NCBI GenBank assembly: GCA_937893155.1
Contig: CALBGU010000239.1
Coordinates: forward strand, 1-43,546
Origin: an uncultured Treponema sp.
GTDB taxonomy: Bacteria; Spirochaetota; Spirochaetia; Treponematales; Treponemataceae
Direction of reading: 5' to 3'
Length of the DNA stretch: 43,546 nucleotides
In this document: in pieces, positions 1 through 7,128 of the stretch
How the letters are laid out: every line of letters begins with the position of its first letter
How positions within the stretch are numbered: the first letter of the stretch is position 1
Translations under genes and position numbers: made by a program
The notes under the pieces: generated by a model
What the model was told of the DNA's origin: nothing
Seen by the model: only the letters and a program-made list of their open reading frames with translations
Database searches by the model: none

Positions 1-856
1 CGTACTTGGCCATTATGAAGATGATGCTGACCATGCAGATTATCTGGATATGGCCAGCCAGCATGTTGGCGAAAAGACGCACAGTGAGCGAAAGGGGCTT
101 GACCAGGGCGCTGAATATCTCGATCGGAGCCATGATGGGCTTGAGGAAGCCGGGGACGTCGGGATTGACCAGCTCCTTGTAGTAGTGCCTTGTGCCAGTG
201 AGGTTTACGGTGAAGAAGGTGAACAGGGCCAGCACCAGGGTGCAGGCTATGTTGCCGGTGAGGTTGGCCCCTCCGGGGAAGAAGGGGATGATGCCGAGGA
301 AGTTGTTCAGCAGTATGAACAGGAAGGCCGTCGTGAGATAGGGACTGTAGCGGAGATAGTCCTCGCCTATGTTCTCCTTTGCCATGTCGTGCACCATCAA
401 CACGAGCGGCTCCATGAAGGCGGCAAGGCCCCGCGGAGCCTCCTTCAGGGCGTCGTGCCTGCGGTACCATCGGGCCGTGAGAAGAATCAGCACCACCAGG
501 AGCAGCGAGCTCATCATCAGCGAGAGCACGTTCTTGGTAATGGAGATGTCGAGGGGCCGGCTGCCGTCGGCTTCGACTATCTTCCCCTCGTGCGGCTCGC
601 CCTTGCCCGCAATTCTCAGAGCAACCCCCTCTGACTGGTGCAACAGCCGCTTCGAGGAGAAGCAGTGCCAGGAGCCGTCGTGCGTGCGGACTATCACCGG
701 CAGATAGATTGCCACCGGGCCTTTCGCGGTGGTGAACAGGTGCCACTCGTAGGAGTCGCCTATATGCTCGAAGATGACCGAGGACACGTCGACGTCCTGC
801 GCCGACGCCATGACCGGCATCAGCAGCACGAGCAGAAGTGTCCAAAGCCTTTTCAT
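1..856 (-). CDS. atpB: F0F1 ATP synthase subunit a (3' part cut by the window edge)
   Basis: This encodes the membrane subunit a of the F0 proton channel, which carries the half-channels and the arginine facing the c ring. The first 285 codons are present. The N-terminus MKRLWTLLLVLLMPVMASA looks like a signal peptide followed by an extra periplasmic stretch, as in Bacteroidetes AtpB. Several hydrophobic segments follow, then the hallmark RLFANMLAGH with the essential arginine near the truncated end. The ATG overlaps the atpC stop as ATGA, so translation is coupled. In Bacteroidetes the cluster normally continues with atpE, atpF, atpH, atpA and atpG beyond the window. Identification is firm; only the 3' end is missing. 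Confidence 0.95.
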   Translation of the reverse strand, partial: MKRLWTLLLVLLMPVMASAQDVDVSSVIFEHIGDSYEWHLFTTAKGPVAIYLPVIVRTHDGSWHCFSSKRLLHQSEGVALRIAGKGEPHEGKIVEADGSRPLDISITKNVLSLMMSSLLLVVLILLTARWYRRHDALKEAPRGLAAFMEPLVLMVHDMAKENIGEDYLRYSPYLTTAFLFILLNNFLGIIPFFPGGANLTGNIACTLVLALFTFFTVNLTGTRHYYKELVNPDVPGFLKPIMAPIEIFSALVKPLSLTVRLFANMLAGHIQIICMVSIIFIMAKY

Positions 857-1083
857 TCCGCGCAGATTTCGATTTTGTCTCCGGAAACCCGCACCACGCC
901 GCTCCGTATGGCCAGAGTCTCTTCGCCGGTGGCTGATTCCCAGCGTATTGTGCCCTCGGAGAGGGTGGATATTATAGGGGCGTGGCCCGGCAGCACCGTG
1001 AACGGGGCCTGCGAGCCGGGGAAGAAAATCTTCCCGGTCTCGAAAGTCCTGTTCGACTCCGGCGTGTAGAGGGTCACCGTCAT
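853..1083 (-). CDS. atpC: F1 ATP synthase epsilon subunit, short form
   Basis: This encodes the epsilon subunit of the F1 central stalk. The protein has only 76 residues and corresponds to the N-terminal beta-sandwich (GSQAPFTVLPGHAPIISTL is the recognisable core). The C-terminal two-helix inhibitory domain is absent, as in many Bacteroidetes. The chosen ATG overlaps the atpD stop as ATGA, and the gene's own TGA overlaps the atpB ATG in the same way. A longer frame reaching 1176 exists but would lie deep inside atpD, so it was not used. Confidence 0.93.
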   Translation of the reverse strand: MTVTLYTPESNRTFETGKIFFPGSQAPFTVLPGHAPIISTLSEGTIRWESATGEETLAIRSGVVRVSGDKIEICAE

Positions 1084-2600
1084 GCCTTGGCCTCCGCGAG
1101 TATCTTTTCGCCCTTGGCGATTGCTTCTTCTATTGTGCCCACGTTCAGGAAGGCCTGCTCGGGCAGATAGTCGCACTCGCCGTCGAGTATCTTCTTGAAG
1201 CCGTCAATGGTGTCCTGTATGTCCACCATGACGCCCGGGACTCCGGTAAACTGTTCCGCCACCTGGAAGGGCTGGCTCAGGAACCGCTGCACGCGGCGGG
1301 CGCGGTTCACGGTGAGCTTGTCTTCGTCGGAGAGTTCGTCCATGCCGAGTATGGCGATGATGTCCTGCAGCTCCTTGTTGCGCTGGAGTATCTGCTTGAC
1401 CCTCTGGGCGGTGTCGTAGTGCTCCTGGCCCACTATGTTCGGGTCGAGGATGCGGGAGGTGCTCTCCAGCGGGTCGACCGCCGGATAGATGCCGAGGGCC
1501 GTTATCTTGCGGCTCAGCACCGTGGTGGCGTCGAGGTGGCTGAAGGTGGTGGCGGGAGCGGGGTCCGTGAGGTCGTCCGCCGGCACGTAAACCGCCTGCA
1601 CGGAGGTAATCGACCCGTTCTTGGTGGAGGTGATGCGCTCCTGCATCTGGCCCATTTCGGTGGCCAGGGTGGGCTGGTAACCCACCGCGGAAGGCATGCG
1701 GCCCAGAAGGGCGCTCACCTCGGAACCGGCCTGGGTGAAACGGAAGATGTTGTCGATGAAGAAGAGGATGTCCTTCGGGGACTCCGGATCGGTGCTGTCG
1801 CGGAAGCTCTCCGCCAGCGTCAGGCCGCTCAGGGCCACGCTGCTGCGGGCTCCGGGGGGCTCGTTCATCTGCCCGAAGACCATGGCCACCTGGCTCTTCG
1901 CAAGCTCATCAGGGTCTACCAGGGACAGGTCCCACCTGCCCTCTGCCATGGCCTTGTTGAAGGCCTCGCCGTAGCGGATGACGTTAGACTCTATCATCTC
2001 CCGGATGAGGTCGTTGCCCTCGCGGGTGCGCTCGCCCACGCCGGCGAAGACGCTGAAGCCGTTGTGCTTCTTGGCGATGTTGTTGATGAGCTCCTTGATG
2101 AGCACCGTCTTTCCGACTCCGGCGCCGCCGAACAGGCCTATCTTGCCGCCCTTGAGATAGGGCTCCAGAAGGTCTATGACCTTGATTCCGGTATAAAGCA
2201 CCTCCTGGGTGGTGGTGAGGTCTTCGAACTTGGGGGGATCGCGGTGGATGGGAAGCTGGCCCTCGCGGCTGAGGGGGCCGAGGCCGTCGATGGTCTCGCC
2301 CACCACGTTCATCACGCGGCCCCTTATCCGGGCGCCTGCGGGCATGCGGATGGGAGCGCCGGTGTCCTCGGCCTCCAGGCCTCTCTGCAGGCCGTCGGTG
2401 GAGTCCATGGCGACGCACCTCACGGTGTCTTCTCCTATGTGCTGCTGGACCTCCATGATGAGGGTGCGGCCGTCGGGACGCTGAACTTTCAGGGCGTCGT
2501 GGATGGACGGGAGCACCTTCTCCTCATTGGCGACGGTCTTGAAGTGGACGTCCACCACCGGACCTATTATCTGGGAAATATGACCTTTTGATGCGGGCAT
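1080..2600 (-). CDS. atpD: F1 ATP synthase beta subunit
   Basis: This encodes the catalytic beta subunit that makes or hydrolyses ATP. The 506-residue protein has the Walker A loop GGAGVGKTVLI, the Walker B strand ILFFIDNIFRF and the SALLGRMPSAVGYQPTLATE segment. All are diagnostic for F-type beta subunits. It is the first gene of a minus-strand operon with atpC and atpB. The start MPASKGHISQIIGPVVDVHF was chosen over an in-frame ATG ten codons upstream at 2630. A Bacteroidetes-type -7 box lies across that upstream ATG, so it would not be transcribed, and family members begin near the chosen site. Confidence 0.96.
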   Translation of the reverse strand: MPASKGHISQIIGPVVDVHFKTVANEEKVLPSIHDALKVQRPDGRTLIMEVQQHIGEDTVRCVAMDSTDGLQRGLEAEDTGAPIRMPAGARIRGRVMNVVGETIDGLGPLSREGQLPIHRDPPKFEDLTTTQEVLYTGIKVIDLLEPYLKGGKIGLFGGAGVGKTVLIKELINNIAKKHNGFSVFAGVGERTREGNDLIREMIESNVIRYGEAFNKAMAEGRWDLSLVDPDELAKSQVAMVFGQMNEPPGARSSVALSGLTLAESFRDSTDPESPKDILFFIDNIFRFTQAGSEVSALLGRMPSAVGYQPTLATEMGQMQERITSTKNGSITSVQAVYVPADDLTDPAPATTFSHLDATTVLSRKITALGIYPAVDPLESTSRILDPNIVGQEHYDTAQRVKQILQRNKELQDIIAILGMDELSDEDKLTVNRARRVQRFLSQPFQVAEQFTGVPGVMVDIQDTIDGFKKILDGECDYLPEQAFLNVGTIEEAIAKGEKILAEAKA

Positions 2601-2627
2601 TGGTTCGGGTTTTTGGTTGCAATTTTT

Positions 2628-2660
2628 CAAAGTTACTGAAAAAAGATTTCTTAAACAAAA
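2628..2660 (-). promoter_or_regulatory. Bacteroidetes-type promoter of atpD
   Basis: On the minus strand, TTTG (2657-2660) and TAACTTTG (2628-2635) are separated by 20 nt. This matches the Bacteroidetes sigma-ABfr consensus TTTG / TAnnTTTG. Transcription would start near 2620, leaving a leader of about 20 nt before the 2600 start codon. Confidence 0.8.
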
Positions 2661-2702
2661 AAGAAATTCCTACATTGCAAATGCCTCCACATTTCGTATA
2701 AA

Positions 2703-2822
2703 ATGAAACATTATTTCTCAGTCGCGTTTCTATTCCTATTGTCCTCGACTTCTTTCGCGCAGACTTTCGTGCAGAAGTACGGCCAGCTCGTGAGACAGTG
2801 TTTCACGTTACCCCAACCCTAA
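2703..2822 (+). pseudogene. Truncated secreted-protein gene (39 codons)
   Basis: The frame begins with a clean Sec signal peptide (MKHYFSVAFLFLLSSTSFAQ) and stops after 39 codons, just 16 residues past the predicted signal cleavage region. No family can be assigned from so short a mature part. It lies between the divergent atpD promoter and the repeat-rich leader of the first Rhs cassette. The best reading is the 5' stump of a secreted-protein gene cut by arrival or rearrangement of the Rhs island. A genuine small secreted peptide is possible but less likely. Confidence 0.45.
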
Positions 2823-2924
2823 TTCGAAGTGCTCAGACAGGTCCATTCAAGTGAGGGCACTGTTTCCACATTCCCCAGGAGTGTTCAGGTACTATACTCC
2901 AAGGTTTTTGGTTATTTTTTGCGT

Positions 2925-3005
2925 CATGCCGGATTTCACCCCATTTTCGGCATGGCTCGGGATTTTTCGGGCACCCATGCCGGATTTCACCCCATTTCGG
3001 GCATG
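2925..3005 (+). repeat. Two 30-bp direct repeats, each with inverted ends (REP-like)
   Basis: Copies at 2925-2954 and 2976-3005 share CATGCCGGATTTCACCCCAT and end in CGGCATG or GGGCATG, so each can fold into a hairpin with 6-7 bp arms. They differ by one inserted and one changed base. They sit immediately upstream of the first Rhs promoter. They look like extragenic palindromic repeats rather than terminators, because no T-run follows. Confidence 0.75.
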
Positions 3006-3014
3006 GCTGCCGCG

Positions 3015-3350
3015 CTTTGTTTGGATATTCCGTTGATTCTTCCTACATTTGGTCGTAGGAGGAGGAATATCATGGGGACTTTCAGGAAGCTGCTCATAGC
3101 GGTCGCGGGACTCGTCTGCTGTCTGCCCGTTTTCGGGAAGGCGGAAGTGTCCCGCAACCTTCCTCATAGCACAGGGACACTCCTCACCCGGTATTACATC
3201 GGCGGCAGGTATGAGCTTGACGTAATCCCGTCCGGAACGAAGGAGAGGCTCTACCTCGGAGGTGATGCCTGGGGGCGCCTGCGAGACCCCTTCACGAAGA
3301 CGGCCTACGCCCCCGGCAGCGAGCCGGAACTTCTGCTCGGACGCGGCTTC
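3015..3350 (+). repeat. 336-bp perfect direct repeat, copy 1 (Rhs cassette head)
   Basis: This stretch is identical base for base to 4988-5323, an offset of 1,973. It carries a complete expression head: promoter, Shine-Dalgarno, signal peptide and the first 93 codons of the Rhs protein. Identity ends at the codon after GRGF, after which the two genes are similar but diverged until the toxin tips begin. Perfect identity over 336 bp implies very recent duplication or gene conversion. Confidence 0.95.
3020..3051 (+). promoter_or_regulatory. Bacteroidetes-type promoter of Rhs cassette 1
   Basis: TTTG (3020-3023) and TACATTTG (3044-3051) are 20 nt apart, the same spacing as at atpD. A strong ribosome-binding site, GTAGGAGGAGG, follows just before the ATG at 3072. 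The promoter lies inside the perfect repeat, so each cassette carries its own. Confidence 0.75.
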
Positions 3351-4394
3351 ACCGGCCATGAGCACCTGTCCTGGTGCGGGCTCATCAACATGAACGCCCG
3401 GCTCTACGATCCCCTCACCGGCCGCTTCCTCAGCCCCGACCCCTACGTTCAGGCGCCCGACTTTACACAAAACTTCAACAGGTACTCCTATGCGCTCAAC
3501 AATCCGCTGAAGTATACCGATGAAAGTGGGGAAGTTGTTGTTTCGGCTCTTCTAATTTCGATTGGAGTTGGAGCAATTGTAAATGTCGCTTTTAATTGGA
3601 AGAATATTGACAATTTTGTGGAGGGACTAACTATGGCAGCTGTCGGCGGCGGTGCGGGGGCTTTAGCCGCACTTACTGGAGGTTCTAGCATAGGTGTTCA
3701 ATTGCTTGCTGGTCTAGGTGTTGGAGCCGCAAATTCGGCAGCTAACAACGTTGTGAAACAATTGGGCGATTCTGGCAATGGCTATTTTGATTGGGGAGAA
3801 GTTGGACGTTCGGCTCTTAGTGGTGCTTTTACGGGGGGCGTCACGGCAGGCTTCAATAATATAATAAATGGAGGCAGTATCTCAAATGTATTAGATAAAA
3901 TGAATATTGATAACTATTTATGGAGAAATATTGTAGGAAATTCTATTGAGGGGGCAGCCACGGGATTGATTGCAGGCGCGGCAAATGGAATTGGAGGACA
4001 ATTCGTGACAAATGGATTCAAACATGAATGGGATTGGACACAAATTGGAGTGAGCGCTCTCTTTGGGGTTGCAATTGGCGGTGTTATGGGGGCTGCTAAT
4101 GGATTTATTACAGAGGGAATATATCAAGCTCAACGCAAATATGGCTACGATAAAAACTTTAGAAGTAGTGATTTTGCAGAGGCTTTGGGAGAACGTGCTG
4201 GTGATATAGCTGCTAATCTTGAAGCATCAGGAGTGGGTAGTCTTTGGCCATGGGGGCATGATTATGCAAATAGAACCATAGAATTAGCAGGTTCTATTTG
4301 CATAGGCATTCTCTCTGGAAGATGTACTATCAACATTGATCCTTACGCACCAATGGTTCCTTCTGTTCCAACATACTATGTTCCCAAACTATAA
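3072..4394 (+). CDS. Miniature Rhs-family polymorphic toxin with unassigned C-terminal tip
   Basis: The 440-residue protein starts with a Sec signal peptide (MGTFRKLLIAVAGLVCCLPV). A short Rhs end-core follows at residues ~40-152: RYYIGGRYELD, LLGRGFTGHEHL, NMNARLYDPLTGRFLSPDPY, RYSYALNNPLKYTDESGE. Full Rhs proteins have about 1,000 or more residues of YD-repeat shell before this point; here it is absent, and YLGGD is joined directly to AWGRL. After the core the composition becomes AT-rich and the protein changes to a glycine/alanine-rich stretch with several GxxxG-like hydrophobic segments (residues ~155-360), then a tail ending YAPMVPSVPTYYVPKL. I do not recognise a toxin fold in the tip. 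The ATG at 3072 was preferred over a frame opening at 2829 because of the signal peptide and strong ribosome-binding site. Confidence 0.82.
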   Translation: MGTFRKLLIAVAGLVCCLPVFGKAEVSRNLPHSTGTLLTRYYIGGRYELDVIPSGTKERLYLGGDAWGRLRDPFTKTAYAPGSEPELLLGRGFTGHEHLSWCGLINMNARLYDPLTGRFLSPDPYVQAPDFTQNFNRYSYALNNPLKYTDESGEVVVSALLISIGVGAIVNVAFNWKNIDNFVEGLTMAAVGGGAGALAALTGGSSIGVQLLAGLGVGAANSAANNVVKQLGDSGNGYFDWGEVGRSALSGAFTGGVTAGFNNIINGGSISNVLDKMNIDNYLWRNIVGNSIEGAATGLIAGAANGIGGQFVTNGFKHEWDWTQIGVSALFGVAIGGVMGAANGFITEGIYQAQRKYGYDKNFRSSDFAEALGERAGDIAANLEASGVGSLWPWGHDYANRTIELAGSICIGILSGRCTINIDPYAPMVPSVPTYYVPKL

Positions 4395-4399
4395 GTAAA

Positions 4400-4840
4400 A
4401 TGACTTCTATGTTACAATCAAAATACACCATATCATATTATTTTGTATACGCGTTATTGGTTCTTATAATAATGCTCATATCATACGCGATATTATATTC
4501 AGTATGGGATGGCTATTACAAATACCTGCTTAGAAATAATGGAGAACAAGTAGTTGCAACAATAATTAGAAAAGACAACGGAAGGGCACAATATGACATT
4601 GAGTATAATGGTGTCTATTATCGGCGATGGATATCATTATCAAAAAAAGCGTATAGGCGTATACAAATTGGAGATAAATTCTATGCTTTGGTTTTACCGG
4701 ACAAGTTGCGATATGACCATGAGGGCGGAATAACCCCCAGATGTTTTACAATTATTCTAGAGCCTCTGCCTGAATCTCAACAACAGATTGATGAAGAAAA
4801 TAAACGAATTATTAATATGTATGAAAGCACTAAGGAATAA
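4400..4840 (+). CDS. Small membrane-anchored protein, candidate immunity protein of Rhs tip 1
   Basis: The 146-residue protein has one N-terminal transmembrane helix (about residues 14-35, YFVYALLVLIIMLISYAILY). A soluble beta-rich part follows (GEQVVATIIRKDNG, YDIEYNGVYYRRWISL, GDKFYALVLPDK). It starts 5 nt after the Rhs 1 stop and is AT-rich like the preceding toxin tip. That position is typical of the cognate immunity gene, and a membrane location would fit the glycine-zipper-like, possibly membrane-active tip. I recognise no named immunity family; the DUF3592-like layout (helix plus small beta domain) is only an impression. Confidence 0.6.
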   Translation: MTSMLQSKYTISYYFVYALLVLIIMLISYAILYSVWDGYYKYLLRNNGEQVVATIIRKDNGRAQYDIEYNGVYYRRWISLSKKAYRRIQIGDKFYALVLPDKLRYDHEGGITPRCFTIILEPLPESQQQIDEENKRIINMYESTKE

Positions 4841-4987
4841 TCAGAATGCCTTTTACTCCCTGAACTCTTGGTTGTACTGGTATCATCAGCATTTTCGCGC
4901 TGGTAGCACTTCCGAACCATATGCCCTTGATTTCAATGGTTAAGGATACGAAGGCGCAACTGATTGGGTTTTGGTTATGTCTCTGCA
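4841..4987 (+). other. Cassette spacer with a short non-ATG reading-frame remnant
   Basis: Between the first immunity candidate and the second cassette head, a frame without an ATG start reads NSWLYWYHQHFRAGSTSEPY and a few more residues before TAA at about 4942. It looks like the end of a former toxin tip or immunity gene left behind by cassette exchange, but no family is recognisable. Confidence 0.3.
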
Positions 4988-5323
4988 CTTTGTTTGGATA
5001 TTCCGTTGATTCTTCCTACATTTGGTCGTAGGAGGAGGAATATCATGGGGACTTTCAGGAAGCTGCTCATAGCGGTCGCGGGACTCGTCTGCTGTCTGCC
5101 CGTTTTCGGGAAGGCGGAAGTGTCCCGCAACCTTCCTCATAGCACAGGGACACTCCTCACCCGGTATTACATCGGCGGCAGGTATGAGCTTGACGTAATC
5201 CCGTCCGGAACGAAGGAGAGGCTCTACCTCGGAGGTGATGCCTGGGGGCGCCTGCGAGACCCCTTCACGAAGACGGCCTACGCCCCCGGCAGCGAGCCGG
5301 AACTTCTGCTCGGACGCGGCTTC
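4988..5323 (+). repeat. 336-bp perfect direct repeat, copy 2 (Rhs cassette head)
   Basis: This is identical to 3015-3350. It contains the promoter (TTTG at 4993-4996, TACATTTG at 5017-5024), the ribosome-binding site, the start codon at 5045 and the first 93 codons of the second Rhs gene. Recombination between the two copies would delete the first tip and its immunity gene and leave one intact cassette. Confidence 0.95.
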
Positions 5324-6253
5324 TGCGGCCACGAACACCTGACAGCCTTCGGGCTCATCAACATGAACGCCCGGCTCTACGACCCGGTCACCGCACGCTT
5401 CCTAAGCCCCGACCCGTACGTCCAGGCACCCGACTTCTCCCAAGGCTTCAACAGGTACTCCTACTGTCTGAACAATCCGCTGAAGTATACCGATGAGAGC
5501 GGAGAGATATTTGGTATTGATGATGCCGTCATAATAGGCGCACTTATAATAGCCGGCGCATCCATGGCAACCGATTATGGAATCCAAGTCTTCTCAAATT
5601 ATATCGAATCCAAGAGTAATCCTGATATGACACCAAGGGATATTTGGTTTAACAAAATTGACTGGTTTGATATAGGAATCTCTGGGATAATAGGTGGCAT
5701 AACTGGAGGATATGGAATTGCAGCTGAATCCGGTCAAACCATAAGCAAATTCGGGATATTCTTACTTAGACACACAAAACTTGTTAAAGCAGGGGAAATA
5801 TTTCTAACATCCGCCGTTGATATCACAGGAGAAGGTGTTCAGGATGTAACCTTTAAACAATTCTCGCAAAGATTTGTCACGGGAATTGTAACAATGGAGG
5901 TTACAGACCAGTTAAGTAAAACTCTAACTCGAGATAATATGGTAAAAGAGAATGTTCTTCCTGAACAGGTACATCACTTTGCCACAAACAAAAATAAATT
6001 TTACACTCCTCAGATGCAGGAGATTGCTAATAAATATGGGTTAGATTTGGATGGCGATTGGAATAAAGCATTGATGAGGCATTTAGGTCGTCACCCTAAT
6101 GAATATCATGACTTCATTTTACAAACAATGTATCTAATCGATTCAGAGGCTGCTGGAGATACTCAAAAGTTTCTTGCGCTATATGACTTGTACATAAAAC
6201 AAGTTGTTTTAAATAATCCTGAACTATTAAGAAAATCTGGTTGGAGGTTTTAA
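5045..6253 (+). CDS. Miniature Rhs-family toxin with AHH-type nuclease tip
   Basis: The 402-residue protein has the same signal peptide and shortened Rhs core as its upstream twin (residues 1-152), then a different tip. After a glycine-rich linker, residues ~300-362 carry EQVHHFATNKNKFYTPQM, LDGDWNKALMRHLGRHPNEY and a final histidine at 355. A paired histidine (310-311), an N-K-N segment, then H-x3-H and YH are the layout of the AHH group of HNH/EndoVII-fold nucleases known from polymorphic toxins. The predicted activity is DNA or RNA cleavage in a target cell. The Sec signal and missing shell leave the delivery route unclear. The TAA lies 2 nt before the next gene's ATG. Confidence 0.83.
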   Translation: MGTFRKLLIAVAGLVCCLPVFGKAEVSRNLPHSTGTLLTRYYIGGRYELDVIPSGTKERLYLGGDAWGRLRDPFTKTAYAPGSEPELLLGRGFCGHEHLTAFGLINMNARLYDPVTARFLSPDPYVQAPDFSQGFNRYSYCLNNPLKYTDESGEIFGIDDAVIIGALIIAGASMATDYGIQVFSNYIESKSNPDMTPRDIWFNKIDWFDIGISGIIGGITGGYGIAAESGQTISKFGIFLLRHTKLVKAGEIFLTSAVDITGEGVQDVTFKQFSQRFVTGIVTMEVTDQLSKTLTRDNMVKENVLPEQVHHFATNKNKFYTPQMQEIANKYGLDLDGDWNKALMRHLGRHPNEYHDFILQTMYLIDSEAAGDTQKFLALYDLYIKQVVLNNPELLRKSGWRF

Positions 6254-6255
6254 TT

Positions 6256-6831
6256 ATGAATTACTATTGGCTGACCGTTAATAATAATCTGGTATCAACT
6301 GTCGCGTTTGCTCCCCAAGGGACAGCTTTGTCACATGAACTGATCTCTGAGGTAGAAAATGATAATACTCTTCCGTTTTCTTTAAAATTGCACGAGGTAA
6401 CCGTTGGTGATAAACTGGTAAAAGGCGAATTGAGCGATCATTTTTCTGCTTACCAGCCCAACAGTTTGGCTTGGCCCCTAATGTCAGAAAAGATGCAGTC
6501 TATAATAGCTTCACACTTAACTGGACTGGAACAGGTTGAATGGAAAGAAGTGACGGTTGAAGGACGTACATCATCAAGATTGTATTATATCCCATTTTTT
6601 ACATCAGAACTTGACACAATAAACATGGCCGAAAGTATCATTGTCCCATCATCTGGTATCGTATTGAAACCCTGCTTCAAGAGAGAGAAAATAGAGAAGT
6701 TAGCCATATTTCATGGATATAGTAGGTTCTGGAAAATCACGACTCAGATTTATATCAATGAAGAAATAAAGAATGACTTAATAGATTCTCATCTATTCGA
6801 ACTATCATTTAGCAGGATAAACATCAAGTAA
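6256..6831 (+). CDS. Immunity protein of the AHH nuclease (Imm11/Imm43-like)
   Basis: The 191-residue acidic protein lies 2 nt downstream of the nuclease toxin. Its pattern resembles the DUF1629/Imm11 and Imm43 group: SLAWPLMSEKMQSIIASHL, then LEQVEWKEVTVEG, a YYIP strand, a long middle and a C-terminal segment ITTQIYINEEIKNDLIDSHL. Members of that group neutralise Rhs and other polymorphic toxins. The ATG at 6256 is preferred to an in-frame TTG at 6241, because GGAGG at 6243-6247 is spaced correctly for it. Cognate pairing is inferred from position. Confidence 0.68.
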   Translation: MNYYWLTVNNNLVSTVAFAPQGTALSHELISEVENDNTLPFSLKLHEVTVGDKLVKGELSDHFSAYQPNSLAWPLMSEKMQSIIASHLTGLEQVEWKEVTVEGRTSSRLYYIPFFTSELDTINMAESIIVPSSGIVLKPCFKREKIEKLAIFHGYSRFWKITTQIYINEEIKNDLIDSHLFELSFSRINIK

Positions 6832-6873
6832 GCAGAGTAACTTATAGTATAGTGTTCATCACCATATTAAGCC

Positions 6874-7074
6874 ATGAGTATAAGAATTATCAAAGGGAAC
6901 ATTTTCAAAGTCAAACTTGCGAATGGAGTTATCCGATACTTTCAGTTTGTCGGGAAAGATAAATCCGAGTTGAATAGTGATGTGATAGCGATATTCAAAA
7001 AACATTACTCGGAAGAACTAACCAGCCCGGAAATGGTATTAAATGATACAATTGAATGCTTTATGACAATATGA
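6874..7074 (+). CDS. Short immunity-like protein, probably a fragment
   Basis: The 66-residue product starts MSIRIIKGNIFKVKLANGVI and continues RYFQFVGKDKSELNSDVIAI. This resembles the N-terminus of small immunity-type proteins found in Rhs islands, which are usually more than 100 residues long. The frame ends ECFMTI and stops where a longer homologue would be expected to continue. The other forward frames also close within about 10 codons, so it is likely decayed. There is no toxin gene in front of it, so it would be an orphan immunity gene. Confidence 0.5.
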   Translation: MSIRIIKGNIFKVKLANGVIRYFQFVGKDKSELNSDVIAIFKKHYSEELTSPEMVLNDTIECFMTI

Positions 7075-7128
7075 GTTCATGAATAATGCAGAAGGAATAA
7101 TAACACATAGATTTTTTAGGCCAAAAAA

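Noticed and set aside
1419..2591. 390-codon plus-strand frame across atpD
   Set aside because: It is antisense to a clear ATP synthase beta subunit and has low-complexity histidine, glycine and valine composition.
2829..3071. Upstream extension of the first Rhs protein
   Set aside because: It translates the palindromic repeats and the promoter; the signal peptide and strong ribosome-binding site point to 3072.
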